Shown here in pieces: positions 8,913-17,051 of a stretch of DNA of 58,962 nt (positions are counted from its first letter, which is position 1; every line of letters starts with the position of its first letter). The notes below the pieces were generated by a model, which did no database searches, was not told the DNA's origin, and was given only the letters and a program-made list of their open reading frames with translations. Both the position numbers and the translations under genes were made by a program. The DNA lies in assembly GCA_012798455.1 (NCBI GenBank), contig JAAZNC010000061.1, positions 1 to 58,962 on the forward strand, written 5' to 3'. The stretch is from Chloroflexota bacterium. GTDB taxonomy: Bacteria > Chloroflexota > Anaerolineae > Anaerolineales > Anaerolineaceae.

Positions 8913-10469
8913 TTATTCTTCCGTCCTGGGGAGAGAGAAGCAAATTCGCGCGCCCTTGTCTCTCTCCGTATCTACCCAGATTCTACCTTTATGGGCTTCA
9001 ACTATCTGTTTGGTGAGGTAAAGCCCCAATCCGGTGCCTTTGGTCTTACGAGCTGTATCCGGTGAGCGATAGAAGCGATCAAAGATAAAGGGGAAATCCT
9101 GGGGAGCAATACCTTGACCCTCATCACTCACGCAGATGATCACTTTATCGGAACGTGCTTCTCCGCTGATGCAGATCTCTCCTTTTTCCGAATATTTAAT
9201 AGCATTGGATATTAAATTGGAAATCACCTGCTCAATGCGCGTATCGTCTGCCATCACGGATGGAAAATCATCGGAAAAATTGATTGTGAAAGTGTGTTTT
9301 TTGGTTTGGGTGGAGAAACGATCGACCAAACGCCGTGCCATTAATGGAATTGAGATATCTGTTTTTTGAATTGCAAATTTTCCTGTTTGTAAACGGGTGG
9401 CATCCAGCAGATTCTCGATCAACTCGTTAAGATGATCAGCTTCCTCTTCGATGATTTTTAAACTCTCATCCACAAATTCGCTGTCCCATTCCACATCCTT
9501 GCGATTGAGAGTACATACATACCCTTTGATCAACGCTACCGGGGTTTTCAATTCGTGGCTAACGATCGAGATAAAAGTGGTTTTGGCTTCATCCGCTTTG
9601 CGAAAGTTAGTGATATCACGAAAAGTAGCGATAATGTTGATCAGTTTATTCTCCGGAGAAAGCATGGGAGCATAGGTAACTCCGATCGGCAGGGGCGGTA
9701 ATCCTTCTCTGGTCAAGTCTCCTTCTACATAAAGCTGGGCATGGGGAGTTAGCGGCCAGCCTCCCGCGATGGCTTTTTCAAGGGTGATATCTTGGGTGGG
9801 ATTCTCAATACGAACGATCTGGTCGTGGGTTTTACCATGGATGTTTGTAGCTGGTTGAGAAACCAGGCGAGTGAATGCAGGGTTGCAGTGTTCGATAACC
9901 TGGTTGGCAGAGATGAGCAAAATGCCATCCGCGGCAGAATCAAAGAGTGCATCCAGACGTTGTTCGTTTTGTTTTACCATGTTGTAAAGCTGCGCGTTTT
10001 GAACTGCGATGGCTGCTTGGGTGGCAAAACTATGCAGCAAAGTACGATCATTGGCAGTGAAGAGTCCGGCATAACTGCGGAAAATAAAGATCAGTCCCAC
10101 TACTGTCTTCTGGGTAATTAACGGCAGTCCCACACCACTCAGTAACCCCAGAGTGGCAGAGAAAGTGATCTCGTTCAGAATGCGATTCACTTCAGGAATT
10201 TCAAACTTTTCTGGATCTTGATCGTCTGGAATTTGTTTTAAAAAGGGCTTCATGTGTCCCAGAAAATCAGGAGAAATACCTTCGGAAACCCGGATATGCC
10301 AGCCTTTTTCTTGGCTGCGCAGAGCGATCAGTCCGGCATGTCCGCTGAGCATCTCGATTGCATATTTTAAAATCAAATTAAGCAACACATCCAGGTCCAA
10401 TTCTTGGGTGAGTGCTTTTGAAATATCTAGTAGATAATCCCGTTGGCGAACTCGAAAATCAGGAAACAT
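8913..10469 (-). CDS. Soluble sensor histidine kinase (GAF–PAS–HisKA–HATPase)
   Basis: A 518-residue two-component sensor kinase without transmembrane segments. It has a GAF domain (~15–165), a PAS domain (~175–290), a HisKA dimerisation domain with SHELKTP carrying the phospho-acceptor His near residue 303, and a HATPase domain with N-box NLISNAIKYS, G1 DEGQGI and G2 GTGLGLYLTK. It should sense a cytoplasmic or small-molecule cue. No response regulator sits next to it, so the partner is elsewhere. It follows the aminotransferase gene by 30 nt and precedes the CpXC gene, suggesting one transcript. GGAAAG precedes the ATG as Shine-Dalgarno. Confidence 0.92.
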   Translation of the reverse strand: MFPDFRVRQRDYLLDISKALTQELDLDVLLNLILKYAIEMLSGHAGLIALRSQEKGWHIRVSEGISPDFLGHMKPFLKQIPDDQDPEKFEIPEVNRILNEITFSATLGLLSGVGLPLITQKTVVGLIFIFRSYAGLFTANDRTLLHSFATQAAIAVQNAQLYNMVKQNEQRLDALFDSAADGILLISANQVIEHCNPAFTRLVSQPATNIHGKTHDQIVRIENPTQDITLEKAIAGGWPLTPHAQLYVEGDLTREGLPPLPIGVTYAPMLSPENKLINIIATFRDITNFRKADEAKTTFISIVSHELKTPVALIKGYVCTLNRKDVEWDSEFVDESLKIIEEEADHLNELIENLLDATRLQTGKFAIQKTDISIPLMARRLVDRFSTQTKKHTFTINFSDDFPSVMADDTRIEQVISNLISNAIKYSEKGEICISGEARSDKVIICVSDEGQGIAPQDFPFIFDRFYRSPDTARKTKGTGLGLYLTKQIVEAHKGRIWVDTERDKGARICFSLPRTEE

Positions 10470-10499
10470 AATCTTTCCAGTATAAATATTATGGAAAGA

Positions 10500-11813
10500 T
10501 TATAAATGAGATTCAGCCTCTTTGATAGCGTGCGCGAAGATTTCTAATCCTTCTCTTATTTCCTGTTCGGTGATGCAAAGTGGTGGGGTAATGCGGATGG
10601 TACTATCGCCACATCCCAGTACCAATAATCCTGAGGTAAAACAGTGTTCTACTACCTCGTCCCGCAATGCCACCGCAGGTTGTTTGGAAGTGGGGTCTTT
10701 GACGAACTCCACTCCGAGCATTAGTCCTTTACCGCGCACATCTCCGATATAGGGATGTTCTTGTTGCATCTGATGCAGAATATCCAGTGCCAGTGCGCCC
10801 ATTTTTCTGGTATTTTCGATGTATGCTCGTTCGAGCAATTCGATGGTTTTCAATGCAGCAGCACAGGCGAGCGGATTACCGCCAAAAGTGTTGCCATGCG
10901 AACCATTCGGCCAGGTCATCAGCTCGGCTTTTGCCATCATCACCCCCATGGGAACGCCAGAGGCAATGCCTTTGGCGATGCAAATGATGTCGGGTTCGAC
11001 TCCATAATGTTCGACCGCCCACCACTTGCCGGTGCGACCCATCCCTGATTGCACTTCGTCCACGATCAGTAAAATCCCATATTTATCACAGATCTCTCGC
11101 AGAGCAGGCAGGAAATCATCGGGTGGGTAGATATAACCTCCCTCACCCTGGATAGGTTCGATCAAAATGCCAGCTACCTCATTGGGAGGGAGCAGTTTGT
11201 GGAATACAACTTCCTCCAGGTAGCGAATAATCGCTCCTCCGACATCCTCTCCTTTTTCCATATGCAGAAGAGGGCGGTAGGGATTGGGGAAGGGGACGTG
11301 GGTGACACCATTCATCAACGGATAAAAGGAGCGGTGATAAATGGTTTTCGATGCGGTCATGGAGAGAGAAGCAGCGGTGCGTCCATGGAAACCTCCCAGG
11401 AATCCGATGAACTGGGAGCGTTCGGTAAAATACTTGGCAAGTTTGAGAGCGCTTTCCACTGCTTCGGAACCGGAATTCGCCATGAATGAAATCGCAGGCA
11501 ATTGGAAGGGAGAGATCTCGTCCAATTTCTCTGCCAGTTCGATCCATTTTGGATGGTAAAAATCAGAGGAAATATGAATGAATTTTTGGGCTTGTTCGGC
11601 GATGGCAGCTACTATTTCTGGGTGGGAGTGACCGGTGGAGTTGACGGCGATTCCGGCAGCAAAATCTAAATAGCGTCTCCCATCCACATCCCATACTTCA
11701 ACGCCCAATCCGTGATCCATTACAAATGGATATCCCCGAGGATAAGAAGATGAGATGACCTTCTTATCTCTTTCTACAAACGCTGTTGAAATTGGCCCTG
11801 GATCAATACGCAT
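10500..11813 (-). CDS. Class III PLP-dependent aminotransferase (GabT/ArgD-like)
   Basis: A 437-residue fold-type I aminotransferase. The PLP-binding features are visible: GSEAVESALKLA near residue 115, LLIVDEVQSGMGRTGKWW with the Asp that contacts the pyridine nitrogen, and IAKGIASGVPMG with the Schiff-base lysine. The overall shape is close to 4-aminobutyrate or acetylornithine aminotransferases; substrate cannot be settled from sequence alone. GGGGAGGG gives a strong Shine-Dalgarno. It is the likely first gene of an aminotransferase–histidine kinase–CpXC transcript, an odd combination that may simply reflect gene packing. Confidence 0.88.
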   Translation of the reverse strand: MRIDPGPISTAFVERDKKVISSSYPRGYPFVMDHGLGVEVWDVDGRRYLDFAAGIAVNSTGHSHPEIVAAIAEQAQKFIHISSDFYHPKWIELAEKLDEISPFQLPAISFMANSGSEAVESALKLAKYFTERSQFIGFLGGFHGRTAASLSMTASKTIYHRSFYPLMNGVTHVPFPNPYRPLLHMEKGEDVGGAIIRYLEEVVFHKLLPPNEVAGILIEPIQGEGGYIYPPDDFLPALREICDKYGILLIVDEVQSGMGRTGKWWAVEHYGVEPDIICIAKGIASGVPMGVMMAKAELMTWPNGSHGNTFGGNPLACAAALKTIELLERAYIENTRKMGALALDILHQMQQEHPYIGDVRGKGLMLGVEFVKDPTSKQPAVALRDEVVEHCFTSGLLVLGCGDSTIRITPPLCITEQEIREGLEIFAHAIKEAESHL

Positions 11814-11922
11814 GGCAGTACCCTCCCCGATGAATTTTGGCTAATTGTATCCGCACATGCGGTTTTTGAGAATTATCTTCTTTCTTGAATTTTCAGCTAG
11901 ATTTCCTGAAACAAGAAGAGGA

Positions 11923-12855
11923 TCAAAGATGGTCCAAACTCCATTGATAGGCACCGATCAATCCCGCGTCATCCCCTAATTGAGCGTAGTTGATCTCCAA
12001 TCCAGCCAAATATTCCTCACTTAGGACATGTTGTTTTAGTGAAGCATAGAACGGTTCATAAAATAGTTCCCCGCTGAATGATACGCCTCCACCAAGAATG
12101 ATGCAGGAGGGGTTGAAAATATGCAGATAATTCGCCAGACCGACACCCAGGTAATAACCTGCATCGTGGTATGCCTCAATAGATAATGCGTCACCTTTTC
12201 TGGCAGCTTTTGCTATCGTTTCGGCAGTAGGGGCGGGATCAGCTTCTAGTATGGTTTTGGCACCTTCTGCCATCTTCCGGCGAACATAAGCGGCAATGGC
12301 TGTACCGGATGCCAGCGCTTCCAGGTGTCCGGGCTGCCCGCAGGAACATAATGGACCATTTTCAACGATGGTCATATGCCCTTTTTCCGTCCCCAATCCG
12401 CGGAATCCCGTCAGTAAATGTCCATCATCGATCACTGCCCCTCCTATGCCCGTGCTGATGGTCATATAGAGAAGATAGTCGTGTCCTCTTCCGGCGCCGT
12501 GTTTCCATTCACCGTAGGCTGCCATACTGGCATCGTTTTCGATCGAGGGCACAATACCAAACTTTTCTGAAATGATATCGCGCAGGGGCATGTTTTTCCA
12601 ACCACCTACATTAGGAGCCTTGATAATGACACCATGTTTGTTATCGATACTACCTGGAACCGCCATACTGATGGCGTCAATGCGCGGTTGTTCTTGCTGG
12701 AGCTCAGCGATCAAATTGATGATGTTTTCCAACGGCGTGCAGTTTTGCCCGCTGGTTCTGATCTTTTTAATGAAAAACGGTTTGGTCGAATTTTTAGAGA
12801 ATAACCCCGCCCGGATATTGGTGCCACCAATGTCGAGTGATAGTATCGTTTTCAT
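11923..12855 (-). CDS. ROK-family sugar kinase (glucokinase-like)
   Basis: A 310-residue ROK kinase, most likely phosphorylating glucose or an amino sugar with ATP. MKTILSLDIGGTNIRAGLF supplies the phosphate-1 motif. TEKGHMTI and CSCGQPGHLEALASG form the ROK zinc site, with His in place of the usual third Cys of that motif. STGIGGAVIDDG is the ROK signature. I start it at 12855; an upstream in-frame extension would run across the promoter region. TATAAT on this strand lies seven bases before the ATG, so the mRNA is probably leaderless. It is divergent from yvcK and shares its 71-bp control region. Confidence 0.9.
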   Translation of the reverse strand: MKTILSLDIGGTNIRAGLFSKNSTKPFFIKKIRTSGQNCTPLENIINLIAELQQEQPRIDAISMAVPGSIDNKHGVIIKAPNVGGWKNMPLRDIISEKFGIVPSIENDASMAAYGEWKHGAGRGHDYLLYMTISTGIGGAVIDDGHLLTGFRGLGTEKGHMTIVENGPLCSCGQPGHLEALASGTAIAAYVRRKMAEGAKTILEADPAPTAETIAKAARKGDALSIEAYHDAGYYLGVGLANYLHIFNPSCIILGGGVSFSGELFYEPFYASLKQHVLSEEYLAGLEINYAQLGDDAGLIGAYQWSLDHL

Positions 12856-12868
12856 ATATCCCATTATA
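12856..12868 (-). promoter_or_regulatory. Leaderless-type promoter of the ROK kinase
   Basis: On the minus strand TATAAT occupies 12868–12863, followed by seven bases and the ATG. There is no clear -35 and no Shine-Dalgarno. It lies back-to-back with the yvcK promoter. Confidence 0.5.
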
Positions 12869-12889
12869 CTAATTTTCCACAAAATGAAG

Positions 12890-12927
12890 TTGACTAACCC
12901 TGCATTCACTGCTATGATGCAGGGAGA
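12890..12927 (+). promoter_or_regulatory. Near-consensus promoter of yvcK, leaderless start
   Basis: TTGACT (12890–12895), a 17-nt spacer and TATGAT (12913–12918) form a near-consensus sigma-70 promoter. The ATG starts eight bases after the -10, so transcription should begin on or within about two bases of the start codon. AGGGAG touches the ATG and is too close to act as Shine-Dalgarno. Confidence 0.65.
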
Positions 12928-14237
12928 TGAGCGATTTTTCAGTCGATGTAAAGAAAACATATCGATCTGCCTATAAAAGACTGATCCGCTGGCTAAAACC
13001 AGGAATCGGCGTGAAACGCTGGTTGCTGATGATGCTGATCGGATTACTTATCTTCACACTTTTTCTTGCATTAGAAATCAATGCCAGCCATGGGCTGAAT
13101 TCCATCCAATTGCCTTTCCACATTGCCAACACGGAGACATTGCGTATAACCACATTGACTGTAAGCATCCTCATTGCGGGATATGGCTTTTATCGATTCT
13201 ATGGTGCAATGCTGCGTCCCTTTTTAAAACCTGGCACATTTGTGTTCGATACCATTTCCAATTACCAGAAAAAAGAAAAAGGCCCACGCATTGTGGCGTT
13301 GGGTGGGGGAACAGGGCTTTCCACCTTATTGCGAGGGTTGAAACAATTCTCGCATAACTTGACGGCGGTCGTGACTGTGGCAGATGATGGTGGCTCGTCC
13401 GGGCAGCTGCGGCAAAACCTTGGTATTCTGCCGCCAGGCGATATTCGTAACTGCCTGGCAGCATTATCGAATGATGAAGAGCTGCTAACCCAGGTGTTTC
13501 AATATCGTTTTGGTGAACGGGCAGGTGTGAATGGGCATTCCTTGGGGAACCTGTTCATCAGTGCCCTGACCGACATCACCGGAAGTTTCGAAGAGGCTGT
13601 GGCTGAATCTGGCAGGGTCCTGGCTATCAAAGGTAGAGTTCTTCCATCAACATTGCATGATGTGGGTTTGGTGGCGGAGATCGAGACCAAAGAAAAACAT
13701 GAGATAGTGAACGTGGTGGGGGAAAGCCGCATTCCCCTTACCGAAGGAAAGATCAAACGTCTGTGGTTGGAACCGAGCAATCCATTTCCTTATCCACCTG
13801 CTGTACAGGCGATTCTCAACGCTAATCTGATCATCCTGGGCCCCGGCAGTCTATACACCAGCATTTTACCTAACCTTTTGGTTCCGGGTATCGTGGAAGC
13901 TATCAATTCCAGCAAGGCACTAAAATTTTTCATTTGTAATGTCGCCAATGAACATGGCGAAACGGATGGCTATCACTGCATTGATCATGTCAAAGTGATC
14001 GAACAACATTTAGCAGATATCCATTTTGATGTTGTTATTTGTAATAATAATTTTGAACCAAAATTACCCAGAGGTGTGGAATGGGTGATGCCTGACACCC
14101 AATTGGAGGAACAGTATTCTACTTATTACGCTTCATTGGCTGATAAGGAATTTCCGTGGCGACATGACTATCAAAAACTATCACAAGTGGTAATTGACCT
14201 GGTGGAAGAACGCACTGGACCCTTAAATAAGGGTTAA
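12927..14237 (+). CDS. yvcK: YvcK/CofD-like protein with N-terminal membrane helices
   Basis: The 436-residue protein joins two N-terminal membrane helices (~33–51 and ~68–88) to a CofD-like domain of the YvcK (gluconeogenesis factor) family. Diagnostic motifs are IVALGGGTGLSTLLRG for nucleotide-sugar binding, VADDGGSSGQLR, LPPGDIRNCLAAL and NGHSLGNLFISALT. In Bacillus and mycobacteria YvcK binds UDP-sugars and supports cell-wall synthesis during growth on non-sugar carbon. The membrane anchor is a variation seen in some lineages. It stands 61 nt upstream of gap, consistent with a link to central carbon flux. Confidence 0.9.
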   Translation: MSDFSVDVKKTYRSAYKRLIRWLKPGIGVKRWLLMMLIGLLIFTLFLALEINASHGLNSIQLPFHIANTETLRITTLTVSILIAGYGFYRFYGAMLRPFLKPGTFVFDTISNYQKKEKGPRIVALGGGTGLSTLLRGLKQFSHNLTAVVTVADDGGSSGQLRQNLGILPPGDIRNCLAALSNDEELLTQVFQYRFGERAGVNGHSLGNLFISALTDITGSFEEAVAESGRVLAIKGRVLPSTLHDVGLVAEIETKEKHEIVNVVGESRIPLTEGKIKRLWLEPSNPFPYPPAVQAILNANLIILGPGSLYTSILPNLLVPGIVEAINSSKALKFFICNVANEHGETDGYHCIDHVKVIEQHLADIHFDVVICNNNFEPKLPRGVEWVMPDTQLEEQYSTYYASLADKEFPWRHDYQKLSQVVIDLVEERTGPLNKG

Positions 14238-14298
14238 ATGGCATCATTAAAAAATGGTGGCGTGGTAAAATACAAAAAAATCTCGGAGGAAAACGATC

Positions 14299-15336
14299 AT
14301 GGCAGTAAAAGTTGGTATTAATGGTTTTGGTCGCATTGGTCGTCAAGTATTGAAGGCAATCATTGAACGTCATGGCAACGAATTGGAAGTTGTGGCAGTG
14401 AATGACCTGTTTGATGTAAATACCAATGCACATTTATTCAAATATGACTCAAATTACGGGACTTTTTCTGGTACGGTGGAAGTTGATGGTAATAACATCG
14501 TTATCAATGGCAAGCCGGTCAAAGTTCTGGCTGAAAAAGATCCCGGCAATCTACCCTGGAAAGACCTGGGTATAGATATTGTTGTTGAGTCAACCGGTGT
14601 TTTTACCAATAAATTAGGCGATCCCGATAAAGGTAAAGCCGGTGCAGTCGCGCATATCGAAAAAGGTGGCGCAAAGAAAGTCATCATTTCAGCTCCGGCG
14701 AAAAATGAAGACCTCACCATTGTGCTGGGTGTTAATGATGAATTGTACGATTCTGCCAAACACCATGTACTCTCCAATGCATCCTGCACGACCAACTGTT
14801 TGGCACCGGCAGTGAAGATCGTTCATGATAATTGGACAATCACACGCGGTATGATGACCACCATCCATTCCTACACCAATGATCAGAAGATCCTTGACTT
14901 GGCTCATAAGGATCTTCGCAGAGCTCGCGCAGCCGCGCTGAACATCATTCCCACTACCACGGGTGCTGCCAAAGCAGTCGCTCTGGTCATCCCCGATCTG
15001 AAGGGAAAATTTGACGGAATGGCATTGCGTGTTCCTACCCCCACTGTATCCATCGTTGATTTCGTTGCTACAGTTGAGAAACCAACCAGCGTGGAAGAAA
15101 TCAATGCCGCTTTCAAAGAAGCTGAAGCTGGTAAATTAAAAGGAATTCTCGGTTTCTCTAGCGAACCGTTGGTTTCTATGGATTTCAAGGGCGATTCCCG
15201 CTCATCCATCATCGATGGTCTTTCTACCATGGTCATGGGTGGTACGATGATCAAGATCGTGACTTGGTATGATAACGAATGGGGTTACTCTTGCCGAACC
15301 TCTGATTTGGCTGCAAAAATTGCAAAAGATCTATAA
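14299..15336 (+). CDS. gap: Glyceraldehyde-3-phosphate dehydrogenase
   Basis: A 345-residue type I GAPDH, oxidising glyceraldehyde-3-phosphate to 1,3-bisphosphoglycerate with NAD(P)+ in glycolysis and running in reverse for gluconeogenesis. The N-terminal Rossmann motif is [12 protein letters not shown]; the active-site Cys lies in [12 protein letters not shown] and the catalytic His in [10 protein letters not shown]. Length is normal. A GGAGG Shine-Dalgarno precedes the ATG, and a hairpin terminator follows the stop, so gap and pgk can be expressed at different levels although adjacent. Confidence 0.97.
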   Translation: MAVKVGINGFGRIGRQVLKAIIERHGNELEVVAVNDLFDVNTNAHLFKYDSNYGTFSGTVEVDGNNIVINGKPVKVLAEKDPGNLPWKDLGIDIVVESTGVFTNKLGDPDKGKAGAVAHIEKGGAKKVIISAPAKNEDLTIVLGVNDELYDSAKHHVLSNASCTTNCLAPAVKIVHDNWTITRGMMTTIHSYTNDQKILDLAHKDLRRARAAALNIIPTTTGAAKAVALVIPDLKGKFDGMALRVPTPTVSIVDFVATVEKPTSVEEINAAFKEAEAGKLKGILGFSSEPLVSMDFKGDSRSSIIDGLSTMVMGGTMIKIVTWYDNEWGYSCRTSDLAAKIAKDL

Positions 15337-15362
15337 GATCATAAATAGGTCTTGAGAAATAG

Positions 15363-15406
15363 AAGGCATAATCGGCTGAGTAGATCAATCTGATTATGCC
15401 TTTTTT
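15363..15406 (+). terminator. Intrinsic terminator between gap and pgk
   Basis: An 11-bp stem (15363–15373 with 15392–15402, AAGGCATAATC and complement) around an 18-base loop, ending in six T residues. Confidence 0.8.
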
Positions 15407-15431
15407 ATGTCATGAAACAAGAGAGGATGCC

Positions 15432-16607
15432 ATGTTTGCAAAAAAAACAGTAAAAGATGTTGATGTAAAGAATAAAAAAGTACTGGTAAGGGTAGATTTC
15501 AACGTTCCGTTGAAAGATGGCAAGGTCAGCGACGACACTCGTATCCGCGCGGCATTGCCTACAATTCAATACCTGCTGGATAACAACGCTGCCGTTATTT
15601 TATGCTCTCATCTTGGAAGACCCAAAGATTGTGTCGATCTGCAATACAGTTTAAAACCGGTGGCAGATTACCTTCAAACTCTGATCCCACAAAAAGTATT
15701 CTTCGCAGATGATTGTATCGGTCCGCTTGCAAAAGAAGCCGCCGATAAACTGGAAGGTGGGCAGATTCTGGTTCTGGAAAATACCCGTTTTCACGTTGAA
15801 GAGAAGAAAAATGATCCTGGAATGGCAAAACAATTAGCCAGTCTGGCGGATATTTTCGTCAATGACGCATTTGGTTCTGCACATCGTGCACATGCATCCA
15901 CCGCTGGCGTAGCTGATTATCTTCCTGCCGTGGCAGGTTTCCTGATGGAAAAGGAGATCCAGTATCTGGGCCAGGTGATCGAAAAACCGGCAAGACCTTT
16001 TATTGCCATCCTGGGTGGTGCCAAGGTCAGTGACAAGATTGGTGTGATCCGTAATTTGCTCAAAAAAGCTGATGAGGTCCTGATCGGTGGAGGTATGGCG
16101 AATACTTTCTTTAAAGCGCAGGGTTATCCGGTTGGTGACTCGCTGGTCGAGGACGATGTGTTGGATGTTGCTCGTGAACTGGTTAAAGATGGATCCAGTA
16201 AATTGCGCTTACCGGTTGATATGGTCATTGCTGATAAATTCGAAGATGACGCAGCTAAGAAAATCATGCCGACCGGACCAGTACCGGATGGCTGGCGTAT
16301 TTTGGATATCGGTCCAGATACAGTAGCTGCTTATTCCAAAGCCATCGCCAGTGCCAAGACGGTAGTGTGGAATGGTCCAATGGGTGTGTTTGAATTTCCC
16401 AATTTCGCAATAGGGACATTCGAGATTGCCAAAGCAGTGGCTGATAGTGGTGCTGTCAGCATCATCGGTGGTGGCGATTCCGTTTCGGCAGTGAACAAGA
16501 GTGGTCTGGCGGGAAAGATCTCTCATATTTCCACCGGCGGCGGAGCCTCATTGGAGATGCTGGAAGGATTGGAGTTACCTGGTTTGGCAGTCTTGCAAGA
16601 CAAATAA
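15432..16607 (+). CDS. pgk: Phosphoglycerate kinase
   Basis: A 391-residue phosphoglycerate kinase, converting 1,3-bisphosphoglycerate and ADP to 3-phosphoglycerate and [14 protein letters not shown] is the N-terminal family signature, followed by LCSHLGRPK and [13 protein letters not shown] in the substrate domain, and GGGDSVSAV in the nucleotide domain. I start it at 15432, after GAGAGG; the longer frame back to 15396 would begin inside the preceding terminator. It lies directly downstream of gap. Confidence 0.97.
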   Translation: MFAKKTVKDVDVKNKKVLVRVDFNVPLKDGKVSDDTRIRAALPTIQYLLDNNAAVILCSHLGRPKDCVDLQYSLKPVADYLQTLIPQKVFFADDCIGPLAKEAADKLEGGQILVLENTRFHVEEKKNDPGMAKQLASLADIFVNDAFGSAHRAHASTAGVADYLPAVAGFLMEKEIQYLGQVIEKPARPFIAILGGAKVSDKIGVIRNLLKKADEVLIGGGMANTFFKAQGYPVGDSLVEDDVLDVARELVKDGSSKLRLPVDMVIADKFEDDAAKKIMPTGPVPDGWRILDIGPDTVAAYSKAIASAKTVVWNGPMGVFEFPNFAIGTFEIAKAVADSGAVSIIGGGDSVSAVNKSGLAGKISHISTGGGASLEMLEGLELPGLAVLQDK

Positions 16608-16610
16608 AAT

Positions 16611-16639
16611 AACAGGAGCTTGGAAGAGTTCCTGTTTAA
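16611..16639 (+). terminator. Weak hairpin after pgk
   Basis: AACAGGA (16611–16617) pairs with TCCTGTT (16630–16636) around a 12-base loop, three bases after the pgk stop. The T run is short, so termination is probably partial. Confidence 0.4.
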
Positions 16640-16641
16640 AC

Positions 16642-16670
16642 TGGACAAATCAGGAACTGTCTAGTAAAAT
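16642..16670 (+). promoter_or_regulatory. Promoter of rpsT
   Basis: TGGACA (16642–16647), a 17-nt spacer and TAAAAT (16665–16670). The predicted leader is about 28 nt and carries the GGAGG Shine-Dalgarno at 16695–16699. Confidence 0.6.
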
Positions 16671-16704
16671 CGACCCTTGCAAGATAGTTATTTTGGAGGT
16701 TATG

Positions 16705-16971
16705 TTGGCAAATATTCAATCCGCTATTAAAAGAAACAAGCAAAATGAAAAGCGGCGATTAAGGAATCGAGTCTTCCGAGGTCAGGCACGTACTTCAGTC
16801 AAGAAAGCACGTGTGGCTATTGCATCCGCTGAAAAAGAAGAAGCAAAAATAAAAGTGATGGATGCGGTAAAAGCTTTGGACAAGGCAGCCAGTAAAGGAA
16901 TTATTCATAAAAATAATGCTGCCCGTCGTAAAAGCCGGTTGATGAAACAATTAGTTGCCCTCGAGAAATAA
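16705..16971 (+). CDS. rpsT: 30S ribosomal protein S20
   Basis: An 88-residue basic helical protein that binds 16S rRNA early in small-subunit assembly. I choose the TTG at 16705, one codon after an ATG at 16702. It gives the canonical N-terminus MANIQSAIKRNKQ and sits five bases from GGAGG, while the ATG is only two bases away. E. coli rpsT also starts with UUG, where it limits translation and allows feedback control, so the same logic may apply here. Lys/Arg-rich throughout, ending with the usual KNNAARRKSRLMK helix. Confidence 0.93.
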   Translation: MANIQSAIKRNKQNEKRRLRNRVFRGQARTSVKKARVAIASAEKEEAKIKVMDAVKALDKAASKGIIHKNNAARRKSRLMKQLVALEK

Positions 16972-17010
16972 CCTCTATTCCATTTTCTTTCCTATTTCTT
17001 CGAGTTGAAT

Positions 17011-17041
17011 GCGGGAGGGCAGTTCTCCCGCTTTTCATTTT
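17011..17041 (+). terminator. Intrinsic terminator after rpsT
   Basis: GCGGGAG (17011–17017) pairs with CTCCCGC (17025–17031) across a 7-base loop, followed by a T-rich tract. It ends only about ten bases before argS. Confidence 0.75.
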
Positions 17042-17051
17042 ATAAGGTCCT

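Noticed and set aside
11849..11865. CCGCACATGCGG with T run as a terminator
   Set aside because: The T run is on the + strand while both flanking genes run minus; the loop would be only two to four bases. May be an operator but nothing supports it.
12856..12960. Upstream extension of the ROK kinase
   Set aside because: Crosses the divergent promoter region and the yvcK start; MKTILSLDIGG is the normal N-terminus.
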